Source: Rhodoplanes sp046000175 (GTDB taxonomy: Bacteria; Pseudomonadota; Alphaproteobacteria; Rhizobiales; Xanthobacteraceae). Taken from it: a stretch of 64,000 bases of DNA. Where the stretch lies: NCBI RefSeq assembly GCF_046000175.1, contig NZ_JBEOMB010000045.1, positions 1-64,000 of the forward strand, written 5' to 3'. A program made the translations under genes and the position numbers. The notes beneath the pieces were generated by a model, which saw nothing but the letters and a program-made list of their open reading frames with translations, was not told where the DNA came from and made no database searches. Shown piece by piece: positions 7,875-15,928 of the stretch. Positions within the stretch are counted from its first letter, which is position 1. Every line of letters starts with the position of its first letter.

Positions 7875-8633
7875 ATGGCGAAGGACGCTGACAAGACTTC
7901 GGCCAAGCGGCCGGGCGACCGGGCCGAGGCGATCTACCGGGCGCTGCGGCACGCCATCATCGAGCAGGCGCTGGAGCCCGGCGCCAAGCTGCCCGAGGAC
8001 GCCATCGGCGAGCGCTTCGGGGCGAGCCGCACCATCGTGCGCCACGCGCTCGGCCGGCTCGCCGCCGAGGGGCTGGTCGAGCTGCGCCGCAACCGCGGCG
8101 CGTCGGTCGCGACGCCCGGCTGGGACCAGGCCGGCGACCTGTTCGACATCCGGCTCGGGATCGAGCGCCTGGTCGTCACCCGGCTCGCCGGCCGCCTGAC
8201 GCCGGCCCAGATCGCTGCGCTCGAGGCCCATGTCGCCGAGGAGGAGGCCGCGCGCGGCACCGACGAGCGGCGCTCGATCCGGCTCGCCACCGAGTTCCAC
8301 ATCGTGCTGGCCGAGATGACCGGCAGCGCCGTGCTGGTCCGCTACCTCTCGGAGGTGGCGCTGCGCTGCGGCCTGATCCTCGCGCTCTATGCGCGGCCGC
8401 ACTCCTCCGAATGCGCCGTGAGCGAGCACCGTGCCGTCATCGACGCGCTGGCGAAGGGCGACGCGGCGGCCGCCATCGCCGTGATGGACCAGCATCTCGG
8501 CGCCGTGATGGACCGCGCCCTGATCGTCCCGCGCCCCGCCAAGGAGCGCGACATCGGGGCGATCCTCGCCCCCTACGCCGAGGACGCGGCGCCGGCCGCC
8601 GCGAAGCGGGCGCGGGGCGGGCGGAAGCGGTGA
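7875..8633 (+). CDS. GntR-family (FCD/FadR-type) transcriptional regulator
   Basis: A 252-residue regulator. The winged helix-turn-helix occupies about residues 17-80 (LPEDAIGERFGASRTIVRHA is the HTH core) and the all-helical FCD ligand domain about 90-225, with possible metal-binding acidic and histidine residues (FHIVLAEM, SEHRAVIDAL). Such proteins usually repress catabolic or transport operons until an organic acid or related ligand binds. The tail after residue 230 is basic and low complexity. The nearest candidate target is the ABC operon starting at 9492, whose upstream region holds a TGTATACA palindrome. Confidence 0.88.
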   Translation: MAKDADKTSAKRPGDRAEAIYRALRHAIIEQALEPGAKLPEDAIGERFGASRTIVRHALGRLAAEGLVELRRNRGASVATPGWDQAGDLFDIRLGIERLVVTRLAGRLTPAQIAALEAHVAEEEAARGTDERRSIRLATEFHIVLAEMTGSAVLVRYLSEVALRCGLILALYARPHSSECAVSEHRAVIDALAKGDAAAAIAVMDQHLGAVMDRALIVPRPAKERDIGAILAPYAEDAAPAAAKRARGGRKR

Positions 8634-8640
8634 GGGCCGT

Positions 8641-8760
8641 CATTCCGGGGCGCGGAGCGTCAGGTCCGCGAGCCCGGAATCCATACGCCCGGCCCAGGTG
8701 ACTTACGAAAGACAGGAGTTATGGGTTCCGGGCTCGACGCTTCGCGTCGCTCCGGAACGA
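8641..8760. repeat. REP-like inverted repeat pair (CATTCCGGGGCGC type)
   Basis: A left arm, CATTCCGGGGCGCGGAGCG, is mirrored about 100 bases later by CGCGTCGCTCCGGAACGA. Inner segments (AGCCCGGAATCCAT and ATGGGTTCCGGGCT) also pair. It lies between the convergent ends of the GntR gene and the NTF2-like gene, where it could also limit read-through. Confidence 0.7.
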
Positions 8761-8765
8761 CCAGC

Positions 8766-9203
8766 TCACGCCACGATGCCGTTCTTGGTCAGCAGGCGCT
8801 CGGCCGAGTCGTTCCACACGTCCATCTGGACGATCTTGCCGCTCCGGACGACGAAGCGGTCGATGTAGCGGTTGCCCTCGAACGGCGTGCCGTCCGGCCA
8901 TTCGCCATAGAGATGGCCGAGATTGTAGCAGATGGTCTCGCCGGCGCCCGGCACCACGTCGGTGCGCAGCATGCGCTTCTTCACCCACTTGTAGCGGCCG
9001 GCGTTGAAGGCGGCGCTCTCGCGCGGATGCGAGAATTTCCGCCCGCCCGTGAAGGTGATCACCAGGTCGTCGGCGATGTAGGTCGCGGCCTTCACCGGAT
9101 CCGGCACCATCGAGGCTTCGAGGAAAGCCTCGACGATGGCGGCGGCGGCCTGCGTCTCGGACGGGCTGTCGAGCGGGGCGGGGGCGGGTGTGGCGACGGG
9201 CAT
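8766..9203 (-). CDS. NTF2/SnoaL-like fold protein, substrate unknown
   Basis: A 145-residue protein with a Pro/Ala-rich start (residues 1-12), then a single NTF2-like cone domain: an N-terminal helix (AAAAIVEAFLEASM), a beta hairpin (YIADDLVITFTGG), and C-terminal strands around FEGNRYIDRFVVRSGKIVQM. The family includes isomerases, hydrolases and polyketide cyclases, and many small-molecule-binding proteins, so no reaction can be assigned. It is transcribed away from the ABC operon at 9492, with 288 bases between the two starts. Confidence 0.75.
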   Translation of the reverse strand: MPVATPAPAPLDSPSETQAAAAIVEAFLEASMVPDPVKAATYIADDLVITFTGGRKFSHPRESAAFNAGRYKWVKKRMLRTDVVPGAGETICYNLGHLYGEWPDGTPFEGNRYIDRFVVRSGKIVQMDVWNDSAERLLTKNGIVA

Positions 9204-9300
9204 GGGGTCCTCCGGCTGTCGTTCGGATCGTGATCGGGGCGGTCGGGCACCTTGAAATGCATTTTCCCGGCCAGCCCGGCCGCGGCCCGGTTCGCCTGGA

Positions 9301-9346
9301 ATCGTATGCGAACACGATCATGATTGTATACACTTTTGCATGCGAT
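9301..9346. promoter_or_regulatory. Candidate GntR (FCD) operator region
   Basis: TGTATACA at 9325-9332 is a perfect palindrome inside TTGTATACAC, close to operators used by several FCD-type GntR proteins. An imperfect outer inverted repeat (ATCGTATGCGAA at 9301-9312 and TTTGCATGCGAT at 9335-9346) surrounds it. The site lies between the divergent NTF2-like gene and the ABC operon, with a GntR gene about 0.7 kb away. Confidence 0.4.
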
Positions 9347-9436
9347 TTGGGCGCGGCGGCGATGCGTTTGCCCACCGGATAGGCGTTTCCTTGGGCTTCT
9401 CGGGGGCGTTTCGGAGCGAATCCCGAACATCGCGGC

Positions 9437-9452
9437 TGGCATGCGGCTTGCG
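9437..9452 (+). promoter_or_regulatory. Candidate sigma-54 promoter of the first ABC operon
   Basis: TGGCATGCGGCTTGCG matches the -24/-12 consensus TGGCACG-N4-TTGC with one change (C to T) and correct spacing. It lies 40 bases upstream of the substrate-binding protein start. Sigma-54 control would be consistent with nitrogen-compound uptake. Confidence 0.55.
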
Positions 9453-9491
9453 AGGAGAGGGCCGGTCCACCCACCCCCGTGAGGTACGCCC

Positions 9492-10706
9492 ATGTCCAGG
9501 ATCGTCCTGCCCAGGATGTCGTTCGCCCGCCCGACCCGGCGGCTCGCCCTCGCCGGCGCGACCGCGCTGTTCGCCGGCACGCTCGCCGGTCTGGTCGCCG
9601 CGCCCGCGCAGGCGCAGGAGACCATCAAGCTCGGTCTCGTCGCGGCGATGTCGGGCCAGTCGGCAAAGTCCGGCGAGGCGATCGTGCGCGGCCTCACCCT
9701 CGCCGTCGACGAGATGAACGCCAAGGGCGGGCTGCTCGGCAAGAAGGTCGAGCTGGTCGTGCGCGACGACGAGAGCAACCCGGCCAAGGGCGTCGTGGCG
9801 GCGCGCGAGCTGGTGCAGCGCGAGAAGGTCGCGGCGTTCTTCGGCGGCCTCGACACGCCGGTGTCGATCGCCATCGTGCCGTTCGCCAACCAGTCCAAGG
9901 TGCCCTTCATGGGCGTGTGGGCGGCCGGCACGCCGATCACCAAGAACGGCGCGCCCGACAACTACGTGTTCCGCGTCTCCGCCGTCGACGAACTGGTCGA
10001 CGTCGCGCTCGTCGACTACGCCGTGAAGAAGTACGGCGCCAAGAAGCCGGGCATGATCCTGATCAACAACCCGTGGGGCGAGTCGAACGAGAAGGGCCTC
10101 AAGGCCGCCCTGGAAGCGAAGAAGATCCCGTACGCGGGCGTCGAGAAGTTCGAGACAAACGACGTCGACGTGGTGCCGCAGCTCACCCGCCTGAAGCAGG
10201 CCGGCGCCGACGTGCTGTTCCTGGTCGCCAACGTGGCACCCTCGGCCCAGGTGGTGAAGTCGCTCGATCGCATGGGCTGGTCGGTGCCGATCGTGTCGCA
10301 TTGGGGCCCGGCCGGCGGCCGCTTCGGCGAGCTCGCCGGCGCCAGCGCCGACAAGGTCCATTTCATCCAGACCTTCACGTTCTCGGGCAACGACGCGCCC
10401 AAGGCGGCCGCCGTGCTGGCCGCGCTCAAGGCGAAGTACCCGGCCGTCAAGTCGCTCGCCAACGTGACGCCGGCGGTCGGCATCGCCAACGCCTACGACG
10501 CCGCCCATCTCGTCGGCCTCGCCATCGCCAAGGCGGGCTCGACCGACGGCACCAAGGTGCGCGACGCCCTCTACGCGATCGACTCGTATGACGGCCTGAT
10601 CAAGACCTACAAGACGCCGTTCACCAAGCAGAACCACGACGCGCTCGCCGCGTCCGACTACATCTTCACCCAGTTCAAGGGCGACGAGATCGTCCCGCTG
10701 AAGTGA
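9492..10706 (+). CDS. Liv-type ABC transporter substrate-binding protein
   Basis: A 404-residue periplasmic protein with a signal peptide at about residues 1-40 (hydrophobic core ATALFAGTLAGLVAA, cleavage near AQA-QE). The mature part is a type I periplasmic binding fold starting ETIKLGLVAAMSGQSAKSGE, as in the branched-chain amino acid, urea and amide binding proteins. The true ligand cannot be read from sequence; the amidohydrolase downstream and the sigma-54-like promoter upstream suggest a nitrogen-containing small molecule. GTGAGG precedes the ATG. A 250-base gap with a palindromic repeat separates it from the permease genes. Confidence 0.9.
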   Translation: MSRIVLPRMSFARPTRRLALAGATALFAGTLAGLVAAPAQAQETIKLGLVAAMSGQSAKSGEAIVRGLTLAVDEMNAKGGLLGKKVELVVRDDESNPAKGVVAARELVQREKVAAFFGGLDTPVSIAIVPFANQSKVPFMGVWAAGTPITKNGAPDNYVFRVSAVDELVDVALVDYAVKKYGAKKPGMILINNPWGESNEKGLKAALEAKKIPYAGVEKFETNDVDVVPQLTRLKQAGADVLFLVANVAPSAQVVKSLDRMGWSVPIVSHWGPAGGRFGELAGASADKVHFIQTFTFSGNDAPKAAAVLAALKAKYPAVKSLANVTPAVGIANAYDAAHLVGLAIAKAGSTDGTKVRDALYAIDSYDGLIKTYKTPFTKQNHDALAASDYIFTQFKGDEIVPLK

Positions 10707-10740
10707 GGCCTGAAGGCGTCGCCGGCGCGCCGGCGTGAGT

Positions 10741-10914
10741 TCCTTCTCCCCGCGCGCGGGGAGAAGGTGTCTCGCCGCGCAGCGGCGAGACGGATGAGGG
10801 GGCGTTTCCCCGGCGCAGAGACTCGCGGGCGCTCAAGCTCGCGGCGGCGCCCCCTCACCCGACGTCCGCGCTCATCGCGCGAACGTCGACCTCTCCCCGC
10901 GAGCGGGGAGAGGT
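10741..10914. repeat. CTCTCCCCGC-type palindromic element, copy 1
   Basis: Two hairpins (CTTCTCCCCGCGCGCGGGGA and CTCTCCCCGCGAGCGGGGAG) flank a centre bounded by GATGAGGGGG and CCCCTCACCC. Related copies occur at 41825-41970 and 44195-44330. It lies between the binding protein and permease genes and could lower expression of the permease relative to the binding protein. Confidence 0.85.
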
Positions 10915-10956
10915 GACGGACGGTGGAGATCGGGGCTGGCTCCCGGGGAGAACGAG

Positions 10957-11829
10957 ATGCTGCTCACCTCGTCGATCGTCTCCGGGCTCGGGCTCGGCAG
11001 CATGTACGGGCTGATCGCGCTCGGCTTCCATGTCACCTACGTGGTGTCGAGCACGGTCAACTTCGCGCAGGGCTCGGCCATGATGCTCGGCGCCGTGCTG
11101 GGCTACGTGTTCGCGATAAAACTCGGCTGGCCGTGGGTGCCGGCCGCGATCCTGGCGCTGTTCCTGTGCGCCGCCTTCGGGCTCGTGATCGAGCGCGTGC
11201 TGGTGCGTCCCTTCGTCGACCGCCGCTCCGACGCCTGGCTGATGGCGACGGTCGCCGGCGGCATCGTGCTCGACAACGCCGTCCTGTTCACGTTCGGCAA
11301 GGAGCCGCGCAGCTTCCCCTCGTCGCTCGCCGTCGAGCCGGTGCAGATCTTCGGCGCCGGCGTCTATCCGCTGCAGCTCGTGATTCCCGTGGTCGGCCTC
11401 GGCATCGCGGTGCTGCTGCATCTCGCCTTGAGACGCACCCGGCGCGGCAAGGCGCTGCTCGCCGTGGTGCAGAATCCCGACGCGGCGCGGCTGATGGGCA
11501 TCGACGTGCGCCGCGTCGTCGCCGTCGCCTTCATGCTCTCGACCGCGCTCGCCGGTCTCGCCGGCCTGCTGATCGCGCCGTTGTTCAGTGTGCAGTCCGA
11601 GATGGGCACGCTGTTCGGCATCAAGGCGTTCGCGGTGGCGATCTTAGGGGGCATCGGCTCGGCCTGGGGCGTGATGCTGGCCGGCCTGATCTATGGCCTC
11701 ACCGAGGCGCTGGTGACGGCCTATCTCGGCTCGACCTACACCCAGATCGTCGTCTTCTCGGTGGTGATCGCCGCGCTCGCCCTGATGCCCCACGGCCTCC
11801 TCGGCCGCGCCGCCGTGAGCAAGGTGTGA
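10957..11829 (+). CDS. Liv-type ABC transporter permease (LivH family)
   Basis: A 290-residue inner-membrane permease with about eight hydrophobic segments. The LivH signature near the start, GLGSMYGLIALGFHVTYVVS, and the cytoplasmic coupling loop RAVVQNPDAARLMGIDVRRV-like stretch (read here as VVQNPDAARLMGIDVRRV) are present. It forms the membrane channel with the LivM domain of the next protein. Its TGA overlaps the next ATG by one base, so translation is probably coupled. Confidence 0.93.
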   Translation: MLLTSSIVSGLGLGSMYGLIALGFHVTYVVSSTVNFAQGSAMMLGAVLGYVFAIKLGWPWVPAAILALFLCAAFGLVIERVLVRPFVDRRSDAWLMATVAGGIVLDNAVLFTFGKEPRSFPSSLAVEPVQIFGAGVYPLQLVIPVVGLGIAVLLHLALRRTRRGKALLAVVQNPDAARLMGIDVRRVVAVAFMLSTALAGLAGLLIAPLFSVQSEMGTLFGIKAFAVAILGGIGSAWGVMLAGLIYGLTEALVTAYLGSTYTQIVVFSVVIAALALMPHGLLGRAAVSKV

Positions 11830-14318
11830 TGACGCGCCTCGCCCAATCATATGCGACCCCGGTCGCCGTCGCGCTGCTCACCGCGGTCGCCCTCGGCTTC
11901 GCGCTGCTCGCCGAAGGGTATGCGCCCTTCGTGCTGGCACTGGTCGCGCTCACCGTCGTCGTCTGCGTCGGGCTCAACATCCTGCTCGGGCTGACGGGTC
12001 AGGTGTCGCTCGGCCATGTCGGCTTCTATGCGATCGGCGCCTATGCGGTGGCGATCCTGACGCTCGCCGGCGTCGACTTCTGGCTGGCGCTGCCGGCCGC
12101 CGGGCTGATCGCCGCCGTGGTCGGGTTTCTTCTGTCGCTGCCGGCGCTGCGGGTGGCGGGTCCGACGCTCGCGATGCTCACCATCGCGTTCGCCTTCATC
12201 GTCCAGCACGGCACCATCGAGTGGCGGGCGCTGACCGGCGGCGCCAACGGCCTGATGGGCCTGCCGCCGCCTTCGATCGGCAGCCTCGTCTTCACCGAGC
12301 GCGAGATGGCGGCGCTCGCCGTGCTGCTCGCCGGCGCAGCGCTGTGGCTCTATCACCGCATCGCGGCGAGCGCCTGGGGCAAGAGCATGATCGCGGTGCG
12401 CGACGCCGAGATCGCGGCCCGCTCGGTCGGCCTCGATCCGGTGATCGTCAAGGCGGCGGCCTTCACCCTGTCGGCCGGCTTCGCTGGAGTCGCGGGCGGC
12501 CTGTTCGCGCCGCTGATGATGTTCGTCGCGCCGGACTCGTTCCCGTTCTCGCAATCGATCCTGTTCCTGCTCGCCGTGGTGGTCGGCGGCGCCGGCGCCG
12601 TGTTCGGCCCGGTGATCGGCGCGGCGATCAGCGTCGTGCTGCCCGAGCTTCTCTCGGGGCTCGCGGAGTACCGGCTGCTGTTCTTCGGCGCGCTGCTGCT
12701 GGGCGTGCTGTGGCTCGCGCCCGAAGGCGTCATCGGCACGTTGTCGCGGCTCTGGCGGCGCATCGATCCGCGCACGGCCGACGGCGCCGGCACCGACCTC
12801 GCCGCGCTGCTGACGCCGGCGGAGCCGAAGGCGCTGCGGGTCGAGGGGCTGACGCTCGCCTTCGGCGGCATCAAGGCGGCCACCAACGTCGCCGTCACGG
12901 CCGAACCCGGCCGCGTTACCGCCATCATCGGGCCGAACGGCGCCGGCAAGACGACGGTGCTCAACATGATCGGCGGCTTCTACCGCCCCGATTCCGGCAG
13001 CGTCCGGCTCGGCGACCGCGACCTCGCCGGTGCGGCGAGCCACACCGTGGCGCGCGCCGGCATCGCGCGCACCTATCAGACGACGCGGCTGTTCGGCTCG
13101 CTCTCGGTCCTCGACAACATTCTGGTGGCGCTCCGGCGCGGCAAGCTCGGCGGGCTTTTCGGCCGCTTCGCCGGGCCGGACGACGAGAGGGCCGCCGAGG
13201 CACTGCTCGCCTTCGTCGGCTATCGCGGCGCGCTGGCGACGCCGGCCGCCGACCTCGCCCATGTCGACCGCCGCCTGGTCGAGATCGCCCGCGCGCTCGC
13301 CATGCGGCCGCGCGTGCTGCTGCTCGACGAGCCGGCCGCCGGCCTGATGCGGGCCGACAAGGACACGCTCGCCTTGCTGCTGCGCCGGATCGCCGATCTC
13401 GGCATCGCCGTGATCCTGGTCGAGCACGACATGCAGCTCGTGATGGGCATCTCCGACCAGATCGTGGTGCTCGACGCCGGTGTGCCGATCGCGACCGGCA
13501 CGCCGGCCGAGATCCGCCGCGACCCGAAGGTGATCAAGGCCTATCTGGGCGGCGAGACCACGGCCGGGCGCGGCCGCGGCGCGCCCTGGGAGGCGCCCGT
13601 CGACGCCATCCTCACCGTGATGCGGCTGACCGCCGGCTACGGGGCGGCCCCCGTGCTGGAGAACGTCGACCTCGAGGTCCGGCCGGGCGAGACCGTGGCG
13701 CTGATCGGCGCCAACGGGGCCGGCAAGTCGACCACCATGCGGGCGCTCGCCGGGCTCCTGCGGCCGGTCGACGGCGAGGTCGTGTTCAACGACCTGCGCA
13801 TCGACTATCTCGACGCGCCCGAGATCGCCGCCGCCCGCCTCGTGCTGGTGCCCGAGGGCCGGCAGGTGTTCCCGGACCTCTCGGTGCGCGACAACATTCT
13901 GCTGGGCGCCCACACCCGCAACGATCGTGACATCGACGCCGACATGGAGCGGCTGCTCGATCTGTTTCCGCGATTGCGCGAAAGAATCGACAATCCGGCA
14001 GGCCTCCTGTCAGGCGGCGAGCAGCAGATGCTGGCGATCGTCCGCGGCCTGATGGCGCGCCCGCGCACGCTGATGCTCGACGAGCCTTCGCTCGGGCTCG
14101 CCCCGGCCGTCATCGAGGGACTGTTCGACGTGCTCGCACGGCTGCGCGACGAGGGCGTCACCATCTTGCTGGTCGACCAGATGGCGCAGCTCGCACTCGA
14201 CGTCGCCGACCGCGCCTATGTGCTCGAGTCCGGACGCGTCGTGCGGGCCGACACGGCTGCGGCCCTGCGCGGCGACCCCGCCATCGAGGCGGCCTATCTG
14301 GGCCACGCGGCGGAGTGA
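11829..14318 (+). CDS. Fused LivM permease - LivG ATPase - LivF ATPase
   Basis: One uninterrupted 829-residue frame joins three proteins that are usually separate. Residues about 1-320 are a LivM permease with the motif GLTGQVSLGHVGFYAIGAYA. Residues about 335-575 are a LivG-like ATPase: Walker A GPNGAGKT at 368-375 and Walker B VLLLDEPAAGL, but the ABC signature is LAHVD (476-480) instead of an LSGGQ/LAYGQ type. Residues about 597-829 are a LivF-like ATPase: Walker A GANGAGKS at 627-634, signature LSGGEQQ at 727-733, then LMLDEPSLGLAP. With the LivH permease this makes a complete importer from two polypeptides. The reading frame shows no break, so the fusion is not a sequencing artefact of a stop codon. 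Confidence 0.93.
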   Translation: MTRLAQSYATPVAVALLTAVALGFALLAEGYAPFVLALVALTVVVCVGLNILLGLTGQVSLGHVGFYAIGAYAVAILTLAGVDFWLALPAAGLIAAVVGFLLSLPALRVAGPTLAMLTIAFAFIVQHGTIEWRALTGGANGLMGLPPPSIGSLVFTEREMAALAVLLAGAALWLYHRIAASAWGKSMIAVRDAEIAARSVGLDPVIVKAAAFTLSAGFAGVAGGLFAPLMMFVAPDSFPFSQSILFLLAVVVGGAGAVFGPVIGAAISVVLPELLSGLAEYRLLFFGALLLGVLWLAPEGVIGTLSRLWRRIDPRTADGAGTDLAALLTPAEPKALRVEGLTLAFGGIKAATNVAVTAEPGRVTAIIGPNGAGKTTVLNMIGGFYRPDSGSVRLGDRDLAGAASHTVARAGIARTYQTTRLFGSLSVLDNILVALRRGKLGGLFGRFAGPDDERAAEALLAFVGYRGALATPAADLAHVDRRLVEIARALAMRPRVLLLDEPAAGLMRADKDTLALLLRRIADLGIAVILVEHDMQLVMGISDQIVVLDAGVPIATGTPAEIRRDPKVIKAYLGGETTAGRGRGAPWEAPVDAILTVMRLTAGYGAAPVLENVDLEVRPGETVALIGANGAGKSTTMRALAGLLRPVDGEVVFNDLRIDYLDAPEIAAARLVLVPEGRQVFPDLSVRDNILLGAHTRNDRDIDADMERLLDLFPRLRERIDNPAGLLSGGEQQMLAIVRGLMARPRTLMLDEPSLGLAPAVIEGLFDVLARLRDEGVTILLVDQMAQLALDVADRAYVLESGRVVRADTAAALRGDPAIEAAYLGHAAE

Positions 14319-14349
14319 GCTTGTGATGTTGTTTCGATCCTCTCCGCTG

Positions 14350-14431
14350 TCATGGCCGGGCTCGTCCCGGCCATCCACGACAGAGCCTCGCCGCTCGAGA
14401 CGTGGATGCCCGGCACAAGGCCGGGCATGAC
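14350..14431. repeat. TCATGGCCGGGC-type inverted repeat
   Basis: TCATGGCCGGGCTCGTCCCG at the left and CACAAGGCCGGGCATGAC at the right pair, with inner CCATCCACGA / CGTGGATGCC. The element fills most of the gap between the fused transporter and the amidohydrolase. It is of a kind common in Hyphomicrobiales genomes. Confidence 0.8.
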
Positions 14432-14468
14432 GACTCAGAATTTGTCGCGCTTCCGGACCCTCGAAACA

Positions 14469-15710
14469 ATGCCCCTCGATCTCGTCTTCAAGAACGTCCG
14501 CCTCGTCGGCCGTGAGGCGCCGTGCGACATCGGCGTCGCCGATGGTCGCATCGTCGCGATCGAGCCATCCATCGCGGCGGACGCGCTCGTGGAGGACATC
14601 GGCGGCCGGCTCGCCGTCGCCGGCTTCGTCGAGACCCACATCCATCTCGACAAGTCGTGCATCCTCGATCGCTGCAGGAGCGAGCACGGCACGCTGGCCG
14701 AGGCGATCGCCCAGGTCGCCGCGGCCAAGAAGAACTTTACCGAGGAGGATGTGTATGCGCGGGCGAAGCGGACCCTGGAGAAGGCGATCCTGCAGGGCAC
14801 GACCCGCATGCGCACCCATGTCGAGGTCGACCCGCGCATCGGGCTGACGAGCTTCCGGGCGATCCGCCGGCTGAAGCGCGACTACGCCTTCGCGATCGAT
14901 CTCGACCTCTGCGTCTTCCCGCAAGAAGGGCTACTCAACGATCCCGGCGCCGAGGATCTGCTGATCCAGTGCTGCGAGGACGAGCCCGACACGATCGGCG
15001 GCTGTCCCTACACGGACACGGATCCGCACGGCCAGATCGTCCGCATCTTCGAGATCGCCCGACGCTACGATCTCGACGTCGATTTCCATCTCGACTTCGA
15101 TCTCGACCCGACCTGGACCCATCTCGACGAAGTGTGCCGGCAGACCGACCGCTTCGGCTGGGGCGGCCGTGTCGCCATCGGCCATGTGACCAAGCTGTCG
15201 GCGATGCCGGAGGTGGCGCGGGCGGCGGTCGGAAGGCGGCTCGCCGACGCCGGCGTGGCGTTGACCGTGCTGCCGGCGACCGACCTGTTCCTCATGGGCC
15301 GCGGCCACGACCACGATGTTCCGCGCGGCGTGACGCCCGCCCATCGCCTGGCGGAGCAGGGCGTCACCTGCTCGATCGCCACCAACAACGTGCTCAACCC
15401 GTTCACGCCGTTCGGCGACTGCTCGATGATGCGGATCGCCAATCTCTACGCCAACGTGGCCCAGCTCGGCCGCGCCGCCGAGCTGGAGACCTGCCTCGAC
15501 CTGATCACCGCGGCGCCGGCGCGGCTGATGAATCTCCCCGATTACGGCATCGCGGTCGGCAACCCGGCCGATCTCGTGGTGCTCGACGCGCACGACCCGG
15601 CCGGCGCGATCGCCGAGATCGCCGTGCCGCTCGCCGGCTGGAAGCGCGGCCGCCGCACTTTCTCCCGCGCGCCCGCCGTGCTGCATCGGGACGACGTGGC
15701 GGCGGAGTGA
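14469..15710 (+). CDS. Cytosine-deaminase-like amidohydrolase
   Basis: A 413-residue amidohydrolase-superfamily enzyme. The metal motif HIHLD (in GFVETHIHLDKSCILDR), a third histidine in VDFHLDFD, and a fourth in AIGHVTKLSAM are visible. By manual comparison with E. coli CodA, two active-site positions differ: the catalytic Glu after HCD is Phe here, and the metal ligand Asp of GHDDV is Asn in TNNVLNPF. The enzyme may therefore act on a different C-N bond. The frame is open upstream to 14352, but that part is the intergenic repeat; ATG 14469 begins the normal N-terminal strand MPLDLVFKNVRLVG. It follows the ABC importer and may process the imported compound. Confidence 0.85.
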   Translation: MPLDLVFKNVRLVGREAPCDIGVADGRIVAIEPSIAADALVEDIGGRLAVAGFVETHIHLDKSCILDRCRSEHGTLAEAIAQVAAAKKNFTEEDVYARAKRTLEKAILQGTTRMRTHVEVDPRIGLTSFRAIRRLKRDYAFAIDLDLCVFPQEGLLNDPGAEDLLIQCCEDEPDTIGGCPYTDTDPHGQIVRIFEIARRYDLDVDFHLDFDLDPTWTHLDEVCRQTDRFGWGGRVAIGHVTKLSAMPEVARAAVGRRLADAGVALTVLPATDLFLMGRGHDHDVPRGVTPAHRLAEQGVTCSIATNNVLNPFTPFGDCSMMRIANLYANVAQLGRAAELETCLDLITAAPARLMNLPDYGIAVGNPADLVVLDAHDPAGAIAEIAVPLAGWKRGRRTFSRAPAVLHRDDVAAE

Positions 15711-15791
15711 CGCCGTGCCGCTTGCGCCGGAACCGCGCAGGTCGATACCTTCGGCCGGAGCGCGTTCGGTGACTGATCCCTCGCACACGAT

Positions 15792-15875
15792 GTCCGCTCG
15801 TCCCCGCGAAGGCGGGGATCCAGGGGCAGCACGGCACTGCGCTTCTGGATCCCCGCTTGCGCGGGAATGAGCGGA
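15792..15875. repeat. TCCCCGCGAAGGCGGGGATCC-type inverted repeat
   Basis: TCGTCCCCGCGAAGGCGGGG followed by ATCCAG is mirrored by CTGGAT and CCCCGCTTGCGCGGGAATGA. The arms form a long imperfect hairpin in the gap between the amidohydrolase and the hydrolase gene. It is a widespread intergenic repeat type. Confidence 0.8.
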
Positions 15876-15928
15876 GGGGGCGAGAGCAGCGGAACGTCGC
15901 TCCGGACTCTGGTCGAGGCGTGGTCGCA

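Noticed and set aside
14352..14468. A longer start of the amidohydrolase
   Set aside because: The extra 39 codons are the translated intergenic repeat.
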